Below are positions 6,541-14,647 of a stretch of 26,423 bases of DNA, piece by piece. Position numbers and translations under genes: made by a program. Each line of letters begins with the position of its first letter. Position 1 is the first letter of the stretch. The notes under the pieces are model-generated. The model saw only the letters and a list, made by a program, of their open reading frames with translations. It was not told where the DNA came from and made no database searches. The DNA comes from an uncultured Eubacteriales bacterium (GTDB lineage Bacteria > Bacillota > Clostridia > Oscillospirales > CAG-272), in NCBI GenBank assembly GCA_934432675.1, contig CAKRYT010000011.1:1-26423 (forward strand), given 5' to 3'.

Positions 6541-7965
6541 ATGAAAAAAACGAAGATTGTATGCACCCTGGGACCTGCAAGCACCAAAGAAAAAGTCATT
6601 GAGGATATGCTGAAAAACGGCATGAACGTCGCACGCCTGAACTTCTCGCACGGCACGCATGAGGAACACGCCAAGACCATCGCGCTGTTCCGCCGCGTCC
6701 GCGACCGACTGAAAATGCCGGCAGCGGTCATGCTGGACACCAAGGGGCCGGAGATCCGCCTCGGCAACTTCGGCGGTGACGGAAAAGTCATGCTGGAAGA
6801 GGGGGCACTCTTTACACTGACCAACCGCGATGTGATCGGTGACGAAACGCAGGTGAGTGTCACCTACGCCGACCTCCCGCGTGAACTGAAAACGGGCAAC
6901 CGTGTGCTCATCGACGACGGCAAGGTCGTGCTCACGGTGGAGAGTACCAACGAAACGGATATCGTCTGCCGCGTGACGGTCGGCGGACAGATTTCCAACC
7001 ATAAGGGGATTAACCTGCCCTATATTCACCTGAACATGCCTTTCATGAGCCCGCGTGACGAAGCGGATCTGCGCTTCGGCATCGAGCACGACGTTGACTT
7101 TGTGGCGGCATCCTTCGTGCGTTGCAAAGAGGACGTCATCACCATGCGTCGCTTCCTCGACTACTACGGCGGGCATAACATCCGCATCATCGCCAAGATC
7201 GAAAACAACGAAGGGGTCGAAAACTTTGAGGAGATCCTCGCGCACGCAGACGGCATTATGGTAGCACGCGGCGATATGGGGGTCGAGGTCGAGTTTGAGC
7301 GACTCCCCGGTATCCAGAAGCGTTTTATCCGTGCCTGCTACCGCTCGGGCAAGATGGTCATCACGGCGACGCAGATGCTGGAATCCATGATTCATTCGAT
7401 GACCCCGACCCGTGCGGAGATCAGCGACGTGGCGAACGCCGTGTTCGACGGCACCTCCGCCGTCATGCTCTCGGGCGAGACGGCGATGGGTGACCACCCC
7501 GCGCGTGTCGTCAGCGTCATGTCCAAGATCGTGGAACAGGCAGAGCGCGACGCCCTGGAACAAAACGCCTTCGGATCTCTCAACCACTTCTACGACCGCA
7601 GCGACAGTACCGGTGCCGTCTGTGACGCGGCGTGCATCCTCGCGCGTGACCTCGGTGCCAAGGCGATCATCGCCGTGACGGAATCCGGACTGTCCGCCCG
7701 CCGCGTCTCCAAATTCCGCCCGGCACAGGCGATCGTCGCCAGCACACCGGATAAAAAGACCTTCCACCAACTTGCTCTTTCCTGGGGCGTGACCCCCGTC
7801 CTCGCCCTGCACCAGACGAGTGCCGACGCACTCTACCGGCACGCCATCGACTGCGCCAAGAATGCGGAGGTCGTGGACGTCGGGGACAAGGTTGTCATCA
7901 CCGCGGGGGCACCGCTCGGGCAGACCGGCACGACCAACGTCCTGAAAGTCGAGACCGTCGACTGA
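6541..7965 (+). CDS. pyk: Pyruvate kinase
   Basis: Catalyses phosphoenolpyruvate + ADP to pyruvate + ATP, the last step of glycolysis. At 474 residues it has the standard length without the extra C-terminal PEP-utiliser domain found in many bacilli. Key segments: NFSHG near 34-38, MLDTKGPEIR at 64-73 (substrate and metal site), the catalytic Lys219 in KIENNEG, VARGDMGVE, and the long MLESMI...PTRAE...FDG...LSGETAMG block. The C-terminal allosteric domain ends at GTTNVLKVE. It is monocistronic, with its own promoter and a strong downstream hairpin. Confidence 0.98.
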   Translation: MKKTKIVCTLGPASTKEKVIEDMLKNGMNVARLNFSHGTHEEHAKTIALFRRVRDRLKMPAAVMLDTKGPEIRLGNFGGDGKVMLEEGALFTLTNRDVIGDETQVSVTYADLPRELKTGNRVLIDDGKVVLTVESTNETDIVCRVTVGGQISNHKGINLPYIHLNMPFMSPRDEADLRFGIEHDVDFVAASFVRCKEDVITMRRFLDYYGGHNIRIIAKIENNEGVENFEEILAHADGIMVARGDMGVEVEFERLPGIQKRFIRACYRSGKMVITATQMLESMIHSMTPTRAEISDVANAVFDGTSAVMLSGETAMGDHPARVVSVMSKIVEQAERDALEQNAFGSLNHFYDRSDSTGAVCDAACILARDLGAKAIIAVTESGLSARRVSKFRPAQAIVASTPDKKTFHQLALSWGVTPVLALHQTSADALYRHAIDCAKNAEVVDVGDKVVITAGAPLGQTGTTNVLKVETVD

Positions 7966-8003
7966 CGAAAGCCTGCACTTCTTAAAAAACAAATGAACCG
8001 AGT

Positions 8004-8033
8004 ATCCCCCGGGCAAAATCCTGCCCGGGGGAT
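8004..8033 (+). terminator. pyk terminator
   Basis: A perfect 12-bp GC-rich stem (8004-8015 with 8022-8033) and 6-base loop, followed on the + strand by TACTTGTGT. The T-run is poor but the stem is strong. Confidence 0.75.
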
Positions 8034-8056
8034 TACTTGTGTCATAGGACCAACGC

Positions 8057-8092
8057 CGAAAAACAAAACCCCCGCCGCAAACGCGGCGGGGG
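8057..8092 (-). terminator. Lipoprotein gene terminator
   Basis: A perfect 10-bp all-GC stem (8069-8078 with 8083-8092, 4-base loop), followed on the minus strand by TTTTGTTTTT. It is a textbook intrinsic terminator 36 bases past the lipoprotein stop. Confidence 0.92.
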
Positions 8093-8127
8093 CAGTGTGA
8101 TTTTTGCTTTCGGGGTTACACCCGGGA

Positions 8128-11100
8128 TTATTGAGCCGAATTCGTGCCGGCAGTGGTATCAATCGTGAGTACACGGGTGATCGTCTTGTCGGAGGTCACC
8201 GGCTTGCCCGCGCTGTCCTTATCATTCGGGCCGACCAGGATCGTGCTGACGTTGGACGCCGCATCGGGCTCAACGTTCCAGCCGTCCATGTTCTGCGAAC
8301 GGAACACGCGCTTGATACCGAGTGCAGTGTCACCGGCGTATGCGTACACCGTCAGACGGACACTGCCCTCCGAGATCTTCGCAATAGCGATGAGCGGAGC
8401 ACCCGCAGCCGAGAAGAAGTCGTCGGTCACGTCGACCCCCGAAGACAGGGTCGGTGCCGCGATGAGGATCTTGACGAGTTCGTCACCGGCGACGAGCGTA
8501 CCTGCGCTCGTATCGGCAACCGTCACCGTTCCCTTGTACACTGCGATCATCTGCGTGCCGCGCACCAGTGCCAGAGCACCGTCTGCCGTACGGCCGTAGA
8601 AGGTCGCGTTCGCAGAGGTAGCCGCAATGGCGGAGGCGTCAATATCGCCGCTTGCATACACAGCGTTCGGCGTAATGAGGAGGTAACCGGTCGCGGTCTT
8701 GTAGATCGCCATGCCGATCGTCTCGTAGACACCGATATAATCCGTCACAGGCTCTGCTGCGGCAGTCCCGTTCGCCAGGATGGCGGCGAGAGCCGTCGCT
8801 TCCAGGTCGTACACCTGTGCGTCGGCGAGACGGCCCGCGAGACCCGCGTCCTTCGCCATATACAGTTTGATAAAGGAAGCAAACTTGTTCTGCGTCTCGG
8901 CACCCGCTCTTGCATACAGCGGCAGGAGCGCACGGATGTACGGGACGAGATCGCATCCGGTCAGCATGGTGGGCACCTTGCCGTCGATCGTCATGGCATC
9001 CACACATTCATAGAACCAGTTGAACATGGCGTCGATGTAATCATCCGTGATCATGTTCTCGGTCATGACGGCAACCATCGAGGTAAACCGGGTGAAATCG
9101 ATTGCGGTCGTAGCCAGGGTGATCTCACGGTTGTCGAACGTATGCGTGAGCTGTCCGATACCGGTGATCGTCCCACGCACGTCGCCGAGAGCCATCTGCA
9201 CCGTCGTGTAAATGTAGGAGGCGAGGAAGGCGTCGGTCGAAGTGCCGATCGAGGACGGATAATATTCGAGGATCATGGCACCCCAGGCGATTGCATGCTC
9301 TTTGCCGAGGTAGTCGCCAAAGATATTCATGGTGTCGGCGATCGACAGGCAGATATCTGCGATGTCCGCGTCAAAGGCGGGACGGACGGCAACGAGGTCT
9401 TCCTGGGTAGGCGGCGTCAGCGAGTTGATACCCGCTACCACTGCGTTCAGGAGCGTCTCGCTCTTGTAGTAGGTGCTGGTCGTGCACTTCCATGCCGTCG
9501 CCATATTGCTGAGTCTCTCGCAGATCGGCTTGTAGCCCTGGACGCCCGTCAGTGCGGGAAGGTCGCTGAATACGTTGGTCGCGCCGTCCGCGATGGCGGT
9601 GCCGTCCGCATTCAGGTTCATCTTGCCGAGCAGTGCCGCAACCTCTGCATCCGTCAGGTTTGCCTTACGGGTCAGGGAGCCCATTCCCATCTTGGTCTTG
9701 ATGAGATCGATCTCGGGCATGTTGCCGGGGGTCGTGTAACTGCTCTTGTAGTTGGTCAGATAAAAGTTCGAGAAGTAGATGTAGTTGTGCTGATCCTTCA
9801 TCTCCTCCGTCGCGATGTTCGCGCTCATCGAACGCATTTCCTGCTTCGGCGTGCCGAGGAGACGGATCTCCGTGATCGTGTCCTTGATGCCTGCCGGTGC
9901 ATAGAGGTCGTTCGTGCTGCCGTTCAGGCGGATGGCAAATTTCTTCCAGCCGGAGTAGTTCAGTTGGACGGTGTACGTCATGGTGAAGTTGTTTGCGCCA
10001 CCCGTCATGACGAAAACGGTGAATGCCTGTTCCTTTTCGGTCACGGCCGCCGAGTACACCCAGAATTCGAGCATATCGTAGTTTGCGAGGTTGTACCCCG
10101 TGCTGTTCGGCTTACCGAAGATCATGAAAGCGGCATACTGGCCGTTGCTCTGGTATTCATAGTCGCCCCAGCGCAGAGCGTAGCCACCGCCCGCAGCGGG
10201 AGTAGCGGCCTGGATCATGCCGGTGCTGTTCATGTCGGAGGTGAGGTTATTGTACTTGACACCGTTCGCGGTCAGGTCATCCCCGATGGTCTCCGGATTG
10301 GAGAACTTGCTCATATCGAGGATGCAGACGGCATCTTTCTGGACCTTGTCGAAGCCGGGGATAGCCGGCAGTTCGGTCGGCAGTGCGGCGGGCAAATTGG
10401 TCGTGTACCGATACGTCTCCGGGAAGGGTGCCTGCTTGTGGAACTTCGCCGTAAGCGTAATATCGCCGCCGTTCGGGAAGTTGGCGGAACTGAGTTCCTC
10501 CACCTTCTTCTCTACGCCCGTCGCCTGGTTGGTGTAGAACCAGCCCTCGAACGAGTAGCCTTCCAGCGAGGGATATTTCAGCACGACGGACTCTTCGTCG
10601 ATGCCCGCGAGCGAGTAAGTATTCGGGTTCTCGGACGGGAAAACAGTGCCGTCCGGACCGGTGTAGCGGATGTTGTACGTTTCGCTGATGATGAGTCTTG
10701 CCGTCACGTAGGCATCGATGTAGTCCCCGGTCGGATCGGAGTAGATGGCACGGACGATATACACACCCGCCTCCTTGACACCGAGGCTACCGTCGTCTAC
10801 CATCACCGTCTCATCGGCGTTCCAGTACTCAAAGCGGATATTGACACGCTCGGGGTTGGAGTTGCCGCGCAGGTTCTTTTCAAACGCCTTGTGATACTCG
10901 CCGTCGTAGTCCACGCTGCTGAGCGTGAGACGGACGGAGGAGAGGTCAATCGGTGTCCCCTTTTCGAGTTCGAGACGTGCGGTCTTGACCTCATCTGTGC
11001 ACCCGGACTTGGTGAAAATGGCACGGACGGTATATTTACCGATCTCGGTGACACCGGTGTCGGACACCTTCTCCGTGTTAGCCTCGTTCCAGTATTCGTA

Positions 11101-11331
11101 ACGCACCTGGACACCGTCCGGGAGCTTACCGGTGATTTTCAGGGTCTTTACCGTACCGTCTGCGCTCAGCTTTGCGCCTTTGAACGAAATCCCCGTAAGA
11201 TCGATTCCGGTACTGCCACCGTTGTTTTTATTGCCGTTGCCGTCGTCACCTGTCTTGCCGCAGGCAATAATGGGGAGCACCATTGCCACGACGAGCAGCA
11301 TGAGCAGGCAAACCTGCCAAAACCGTTTCAT
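8128..11331 (-). CDS. Large multidomain surface lipoprotein, possible glycan-active protein
   Basis: The protein has 1067 residues. The N-terminus MKRFWQ plus a hydrophobic stretch ends in the lipobox LPIIAC (Cys about 24), then a Gly/Asn-rich tether, so it should be lipid-anchored outside the membrane. Residues about 42-235 hold two similar beta modules, each with a (R)YEYWN-type strand and a closing G-x-Y-x-VRAI strand. Next comes an InlB-repeat/Flg_new-like unit (YSFEGWF...ITLTAKF). Residues about 335-540 look like a jelly-roll, carbohydrate-binding-type domain. An alpha-helical region (about 590-880) opens with RLSNMATAW...YYKSETLL, which faintly recalls the toroid of polysaccharide lyase family 8; I do not see that family's catalytic motif. 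A beta domain closes the protein. ATG follows TAGGAGG. Adhesin, binding protein and lyase are all possible. Confidence 0.82.
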   Translation of the reverse strand: MKRFWQVCLLMLLVVAMVLPIIACGKTGDDGNGNKNNGGSTGIDLTGISFKGAKLSADGTVKTLKITGKLPDGVQVRYEYWNEANTEKVSDTGVTEIGKYTVRAIFTKSGCTDEVKTARLELEKGTPIDLSSVRLTLSSVDYDGEYHKAFEKNLRGNSNPERVNIRFEYWNADETVMVDDGSLGVKEAGVYIVRAIYSDPTGDYIDAYVTARLIISETYNIRYTGPDGTVFPSENPNTYSLAGIDEESVVLKYPSLEGYSFEGWFYTNQATGVEKKVEELSSANFPNGGDITLTAKFHKQAPFPETYRYTTNLPAALPTELPAIPGFDKVQKDAVCILDMSKFSNPETIGDDLTANGVKYNNLTSDMNSTGMIQAATPAAGGGYALRWGDYEYQSNGQYAAFMIFGKPNSTGYNLANYDMLEFWVYSAAVTEKEQAFTVFVMTGGANNFTMTYTVQLNYSGWKKFAIRLNGSTNDLYAPAGIKDTITEIRLLGTPKQEMRSMSANIATEEMKDQHNYIYFSNFYLTNYKSSYTTPGNMPEIDLIKTKMGMGSLTRKANLTDAEVAALLGKMNLNADGTAIADGATNVFSDLPALTGVQGYKPICERLSNMATAWKCTTSTYYKSETLLNAVVAGINSLTPPTQEDLVAVRPAFDADIADICLSIADTMNIFGDYLGKEHAIAWGAMILEYYPSSIGTSTDAFLASYIYTTVQMALGDVRGTITGIGQLTHTFDNREITLATTAIDFTRFTSMVAVMTENMITDDYIDAMFNWFYECVDAMTIDGKVPTMLTGCDLVPYIRALLPLYARAGAETQNKFASFIKLYMAKDAGLAGRLADAQVYDLEATALAAILANGTAAAEPVTDYIGVYETIGMAIYKTATGYLLITPNAVYASGDIDASAIAATSANATFYGRTADGALALVRGTQMIAVYKGTVTVADTSAGTLVAGDELVKILIAAPTLSSGVDVTDDFFSAAGAPLIAIAKISEGSVRLTVYAYAGDTALGIKRVFRSQNMDGWNVEPDAASNVSTILVGPNDKDSAGKPVTSDKTITRVLTIDTTAGTNSAQ

Positions 11332-11358
11332 ATTTATCCTCCTAAAAAATAAGTGGCG

Positions 11359-11382
11359 TCGGGCAGATCAAAAATTGCCCGA
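11359..11382 (-). promoter_or_regulatory. Stem-loop in the lipoprotein mRNA leader
   Basis: A perfect 7-bp stem (11359-11365 with 11376-11382) around a 10-base loop sits between the predicted transcription start and the ribosome-binding site. It has no long T-run on the transcript side, so it is likelier a 5' stabilising element than a terminator. Role not known. Confidence 0.45.
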
Positions 11383-11395
11383 TCTACACACAAAT

Positions 11396-11424
11396 ATTAT
11401 ATAAAAACCCCTTTTTTGTGTCAA
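11396..11424 (-). promoter_or_regulatory. Perfect-consensus sigma-A promoter of the lipoprotein gene
   Basis: On the minus strand, TTGACA (11419-11424), exactly 17 bp, and TATAAT (11396-11401). All twelve box positions match consensus, predicting strong expression unless it is repressed. Confidence 0.92.
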
Positions 11425-11468
11425 TCGGCAATCCGCACACCTTTTTCCGCATGCATTTGTATAGGTTG

Positions 11469-11499
11469 TAAAAATAAATCCCGCGGTTGGCCGCGGGAT
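11469..11499 (-). terminator. Terminator of the radC pair
   Basis: A 9-bp stem (11478-11486 with 11491-11499, 4-base loop) follows the radC stop. On the minus strand it is trailed by TTATTTTTAC. Confidence 0.85.
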
Positions 11500-11543
11500 G
11501 ATACGGGTTTTCGGGGAGTATCCGGGTGTTCCGGGCGGACCCG

Positions 11544-12197
11544 TCACGTGCCCTCGTCGGTGAGCAGGATAGGGGCGTATCGCTCCCCTGCCACGACGAT
11601 GTGTTCGAGCAGTCCGATGCCGGCGGCACCGAGGGCGATCCGCAGATTGGTGGTTGTGGCAACGTCACATGCGCTGGGGGTCGGGCTCCCTCCCGGGTGG
11701 TTGTGCGCGAGGACCGCATAACGCGCACCGCCGAACAGTGCCGCCTCGACGATGGCGCGCGTATTCAGGTTGGCGGAATTGACAGAGCCCGTCGAGACCA
11801 GTCGGAGCGTCAGATAGGTACGGTCCTCCCGCAGGAGCAGTAAATAGACTTTTTCGATCGCCTCCCCGCAGAAGACCGCAGTGAAAAAACGGCCGAGTTT
11901 TTCGAGCGAGTCAAACACGCAGTCGCGCGAATACTCGGACAGGCGTGCCCGACCGACGGCGGGCAGGATCATCCGCAGCAGGGTCGCCGTGCTTTCGCCG
12001 AGCCCCTCCTCACGGAGCCGCCATGCCTCCTGCGAGAAAACGCCGGCGAGCGAGCCGAAACGACAGAGCAGACGCCCGGCTGCCTCCTCTGCCCCGTCCG
12101 GCATGCAAAAGGACAAAATCCCCGCGAGCAATTCGCGGTCGGAGAGTGTCTCCGCCGCACGCCCCGAGAGTGTGCGGCGCAGTTCGGATGACGTCAT
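11544..12197 (-). CDS. radC: RadC/JAB domain protein with intact metal-binding motif
   Basis: The protein has 217 residues of the UPF0758/RadC family. An N-terminal helical part precedes a JAB/MPN domain with the full JAMM motif His165-x-His167-x10-Asp178 in AHNHPGGSPTPSACD. Upstream strands VSTGSVNSANLNTRAIVEAAL match the family. The JAMM motif predicts a Zn-dependent hydrolase fold, but the biological role of RadC proteins is unsettled; the name came from a DNA-repair mutation later mapped to recG. The start ATG overlaps the stop of the upstream paralogue by 4 bases (ATGA), so the two are translationally coupled. Confidence 0.92.
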   Translation of the reverse strand: MTSSELRRTLSGRAAETLSDRELLAGILSFCMPDGAEEAAGRLLCRFGSLAGVFSQEAWRLREEGLGESTATLLRMILPAVGRARLSEYSRDCVFDSLEKLGRFFTAVFCGEAIEKVYLLLLREDRTYLTLRLVSTGSVNSANLNTRAIVEAALFGGARYAVLAHNHPGGSPTPSACDVATTTNLRIALGAAGIGLLEHIVVAGERYAPILLTDEGT

Positions 12198-12919
12198 GCC
12201 CCACCCTCCTCCGTCTCACCGAGTTTGGCGGGCGGCACGCGGTCATCGGTCAACGGCCCCGCCACTTTGGCGACCGAAACGCAGATGTTCCCGGCGAAAA
12301 TCAGGTGATCGGCGAGGGTCACGCCGACGAGTTGCAGAACGGATGCCACGTGGCGGGTGGTCGCCACCTCGTACGGGTCGGGGCGGGCGATGCGGCTCGC
12401 GTGGGTGGAGACGAGCACGACAGCCGTCGCACGCACGCCGAGGGCACCGGTCACGATGTCCTGCACGCGGAAAGCACCCGATGCGTAGTATCCGACGAAG
12501 ACCTCTGCGGTCCCGAGCAGATGAAAGGTGTTATCGAAATAGAGGGCGAGCGTGCGGTCGTCCGTCACCCCGGCAACGGTGCGCTCCGCGAGGGCGCGCA
12601 GGGTCCCGAACGTGCCGTAGGCGGCGGTGGGCTGTACTTCGCGGGCGGCGCGGCACCCCGCCTCCGTGAGCAGGGCCAAATACAGCGGCAGGCGTTCGGG
12701 TGCCGAGGGGATTCCGGCGATTTCCTGCGTAGTCAGCCGCATGGCACCGGCGAGACTGCCGCCCCGCTCGATGAGCCTGTGGGCAAGCGGATTGGTATCC
12801 CGGTAGGGTACGGCACCGAACAGGAGTGCCTCCAAAATCTCATGGTCGGCAAACTGTGCAAAGCCGCCCGTTTCAAATTTATCCCGGACACGTTTACGGT
12901 GCCCCGTATGTAATGCCAT
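12194..12919 (-). CDS. Second RadC-family protein with degenerate JAMM motif
   Basis: The protein has 241 residues if started at the ATG at 12919, which follows AAAGGAG and begins MALHTGHRKRVR, the usual family N-terminus; an in-frame start at 12982 lacks that support. Helices (DHEILEALLFGAVPYRDTN) and the JAB region (FNT-like FDNTFHLL, VLVSTHASRI, EVATTRH) align with the downstream RadC. At the metal site the first His is Ser171, the second is kept (His173), the Pro-Gly-Gly is lost and the Asp is Glu184. It is therefore probably unable to bind zinc the usual way and may be a regulatory or scaffold partner of the coupled intact copy. This is inference from one sequence. Confidence 0.88.
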   Translation of the reverse strand: MALHTGHRKRVRDKFETGGFAQFADHEILEALLFGAVPYRDTNPLAHRLIERGGSLAGAMRLTTQEIAGIPSAPERLPLYLALLTEAGCRAAREVQPTAAYGTFGTLRALAERTVAGVTDDRTLALYFDNTFHLLGTAEVFVGYYASGAFRVQDIVTGALGVRATAVVLVSTHASRIARPDPYEVATTRHVASVLQLVGVTLADHLIFAGNICVSVAKVAGPLTDDRVPPAKLGETEEGGA

Positions 12920-12980
12920 CCTCGGCGGCTCCTTTCTTACCGGATGCGGTACGTTTGCAAAAACCTCAAAAGCGGTTATC

Positions 12981-13010
12981 AAAACGAAAAAGGGCGCGGC
13001 GACCGCGCCC
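12981..13010 (-). terminator. Terminator of the small membrane protein gene
   Basis: An 8-bp stem, all G and C (12992-12999 with 13003-13010), followed on the minus strand by TTTTTCGTTTT, 3 bases past the stop of the 13014-13244 gene. Confidence 0.9.
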
Positions 13011-13013
13011 CGG

Positions 13014-13244
13014 TCACTTCCTTTTGCGGTGCAGGAGCGCGCAGAGCGCGAGAAAACACGCGAGTGCGGTGAAGATCCTGCGTCGGTCCGCGCGGAAGTT
13101 CCCTTTCAGGGCATAGGAAAAAGCGGGTGATGCTTCCTCGCGGTTACGGTAAAAGTCTCCCCCCACGTCGAAGCGTGCCTGCACGGCAGGGTCGTGTTTT
13201 TTCAGCGCGTGGGCGACCCCCTCGAAAAATTCTCTGCATCTCAT
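13014..13244 (-). CDS. Small protein with C-terminal membrane segment, unknown function
   Basis: The protein has 76 residues. The first 50 are soluble and charged (REFFEGVAHALKKHDP; GGDFYRNREEASP). A C-terminal hydrophobic stretch (IFTALACFLALCALL) then ends in HRKRK, giving a tail-anchor-like topology. ATG is preceded by GAGGA at 7-base spacing, and a clear terminator follows. No family recognised. Own transcription unit between the RadC pair and a divergent small membrane protein gene. Confidence 0.65.
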   Translation of the reverse strand: MRCREFFEGVAHALKKHDPAVQARFDVGGDFYRNREEASPAFSYALKGNFRADRRRIFTALACFLALCALLHRKRK

Positions 13245-13399
13245 GGCTTGTCCTCACTTTCTTCGGTGGTTTTGAAAAAATCGTCCCGGAATCTCCCTGC
13301 GGGCCGGGCGGGCACCGTCCGGGGCGTCCCGCGGGCATTCCCGCCGCGTATGATACCGTGGTTTTCGGTGCATACTGTTTTCAAAAAAGGAGTTCCGGC

Positions 13400-13666
13400 G
13401 TGAAAGATCCCCGTTTTTTCCATATCCGTTTTTTACTCGCGGCGTTTCTCGTCACGGGCGTGCTCGTGTTCTGTATTCTTCCCGTTTCCTACCGGCGTGA
13501 TACCTTTCCGCATCCGGGCGGCACCTCCCGCATCGGGGAGCGCGGTGACGGCGAGGAGATCCGTCACACGGATGAGCGGGACACGGAAGATCTGCTCCTG
13601 CACCTCTGGCGACAGGAACTCTCACGGCATCCGGATGCGCGTTCGCTCGTCGGGCGGCGCAGATGA
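13400..13666 (+). CDS. Small membrane protein, unknown function
   Basis: The protein has 88 residues from a GTG start at 13400 preceded by AAAAAAGGAG at 7-base spacing; the frame is open further upstream but without a better start. An N-terminal hydrophobic segment (FLLAAFLVTGVLVFCILPV, about 9-27) is followed by a charged Asp/Glu/Arg-rich tail, suggesting a single-pass protein with a small soluble domain. No family recognised. It is convergent with trmB, with about 85 bp between the stops and no clear terminator. Confidence 0.6.
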   Translation: MKDPRFFHIRFLLAAFLVTGVLVFCILPVSYRRDTFPHPGGTSRIGERGDGEEIRHTDERDTEDLLLHLWRQELSRHPDARSLVGRRR

Positions 13667-13750
13667 GCCGGAGGGCACAGGGGAGCCGGGGACGGCGCGG
13701 CGGCGTGTTTACCGGGCACCGCGCCGTGGCAGACGGCAGAGGGGGCAGCG

Positions 13751-14413
13751 TCAGACGCCCGACGGTGCCGTGACCTCCAAGGCGCAGATGGCAAACCCTT
13801 TTGCCGAAAAATTGCGTTCGTATTCCGTCTCCACGTTGTCGGCGTTTTCGGGGCTCGCGTGCAGATCGTAAGTCACGTAGTGCGGCGTCACTCCGAGTGC
13901 GTCGAGTTCCTCCAACGTGAAGTCGAACAGCGGCCGGTTATCCGTCTTGAAACGGAGGGGGGCCCCGGGTTTCAACAGCCCGAAGTACATCGTCAGCATT
14001 TCCCGATAGGTGAGCCGCCGCTTGGCGTGTTTCTTTTTCGGCCACGGGTCGCTGAAATTCAGATAGATGCCGTCGAGGCTCGCGGGGGCAAACCAGAGCG
14101 GCAGATCGTGTGCGTCCGCAATGAAAAAACGCAGGTTGTCCGACGCGCGCGCCTCACGGCGCGCCTCCGCCCCCTCGACGGCAATGACCATCACGTCGGA
14201 GATCTTTTCGAGTGCGAGGAAATTGTCCCCGGGGTACTTTTCCGCCATCCCGCAGGCAAAGCCCCCCTTGCCGCACCCGATTTCAAGGTAGGTGGGTGCC
14301 TCTCTGCCAAACAGTGCCGTCGGGCGGTCGAGGGGTGCCTCCGGGCGGTCGATGAGATACCGGGCATTCGCCGCGAGGCGTTCCGCCCCGTGTTTTTTCT
14401 TACGCATCCGCAT
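13751..14413 (-). CDS. trmB: tRNA (guanine-N7)-methyltransferase
   Basis: Makes m7G46 in tRNA using SAM. The protein has 220 residues. SAM-binding motif I is YLEIGCGKGGF at about 42-52, followed by NFLALEK. The family hallmark NFSDPWPKKKHAKRRL is in the middle, and FKTDNRPLFDF and ETEYERNF near the C-terminus are also characteristic. The start MRMRKKKHG at 14413 has AAAGGAA 8 bases upstream. The frame stays open for another 65 codons to an ATG at 14608, giving an Arg/Gly/Pro-rich stretch unlike the family, so I take that as leader. It has its own promoter right after dapA. Confidence 0.96.
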   Translation of the reverse strand: MRMRKKKHGAERLAANARYLIDRPEAPLDRPTALFGREAPTYLEIGCGKGGFACGMAEKYPGDNFLALEKISDVMVIAVEGAEARREARASDNLRFFIADAHDLPLWFAPASLDGIYLNFSDPWPKKKHAKRRLTYREMLTMYFGLLKPGAPLRFKTDNRPLFDFTLEELDALGVTPHYVTYDLHASPENADNVETEYERNFSAKGFAICALEVTAPSGV

Positions 14414-14618
14414 GGTCGTCGTTCCTTTTTGCTTATTTTCCGGTTGGCGGCACAGGCCGCCGCCCGCGGGCGCGGTGGAGGTGCCCCGTGTCGGTCGTGT
14501 TTGTCGCCGAGACCGCCGCCCCGCCCGGCCACCCGCGGCGTGGGTATCGAAGGTGCGCCTCCCGCCGTCATACGGCAGACGGAGCGGCGCGGGCACCGTG
14601 TCGTTCATGATACCGTTT

Positions 14619-14647
14619 ATTCTAACATAAGGAACGGGCATTGTCAA
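14619..14647 (-). promoter_or_regulatory. trmB promoter and about 200-nt leader
   Basis: On the minus strand, TTGACA (14642-14647) directly abuts the dapA stop codon, then a 17-bp spacer and TAGAAT (14619-14624). Transcription should start near 14611, leaving a GC-rich leader of about 198 nt before the trmB start. I see no known riboswitch in it. Confidence 0.88.

Noticed and set aside
6469..8016. Long minus-strand frame opposite pyk
   Set aside because: Antisense of pyruvate kinase; it crosses the pyk promoter and terminator.
8104..11352. 1082-codon open frame opposite the lipoprotein gene
   Set aside because: The lipoprotein frame has a lipobox, ribosome-binding site, perfect promoter and terminator; the + strand frame has none and its His/Arg/Val-rich translation is typical of antisense frames.
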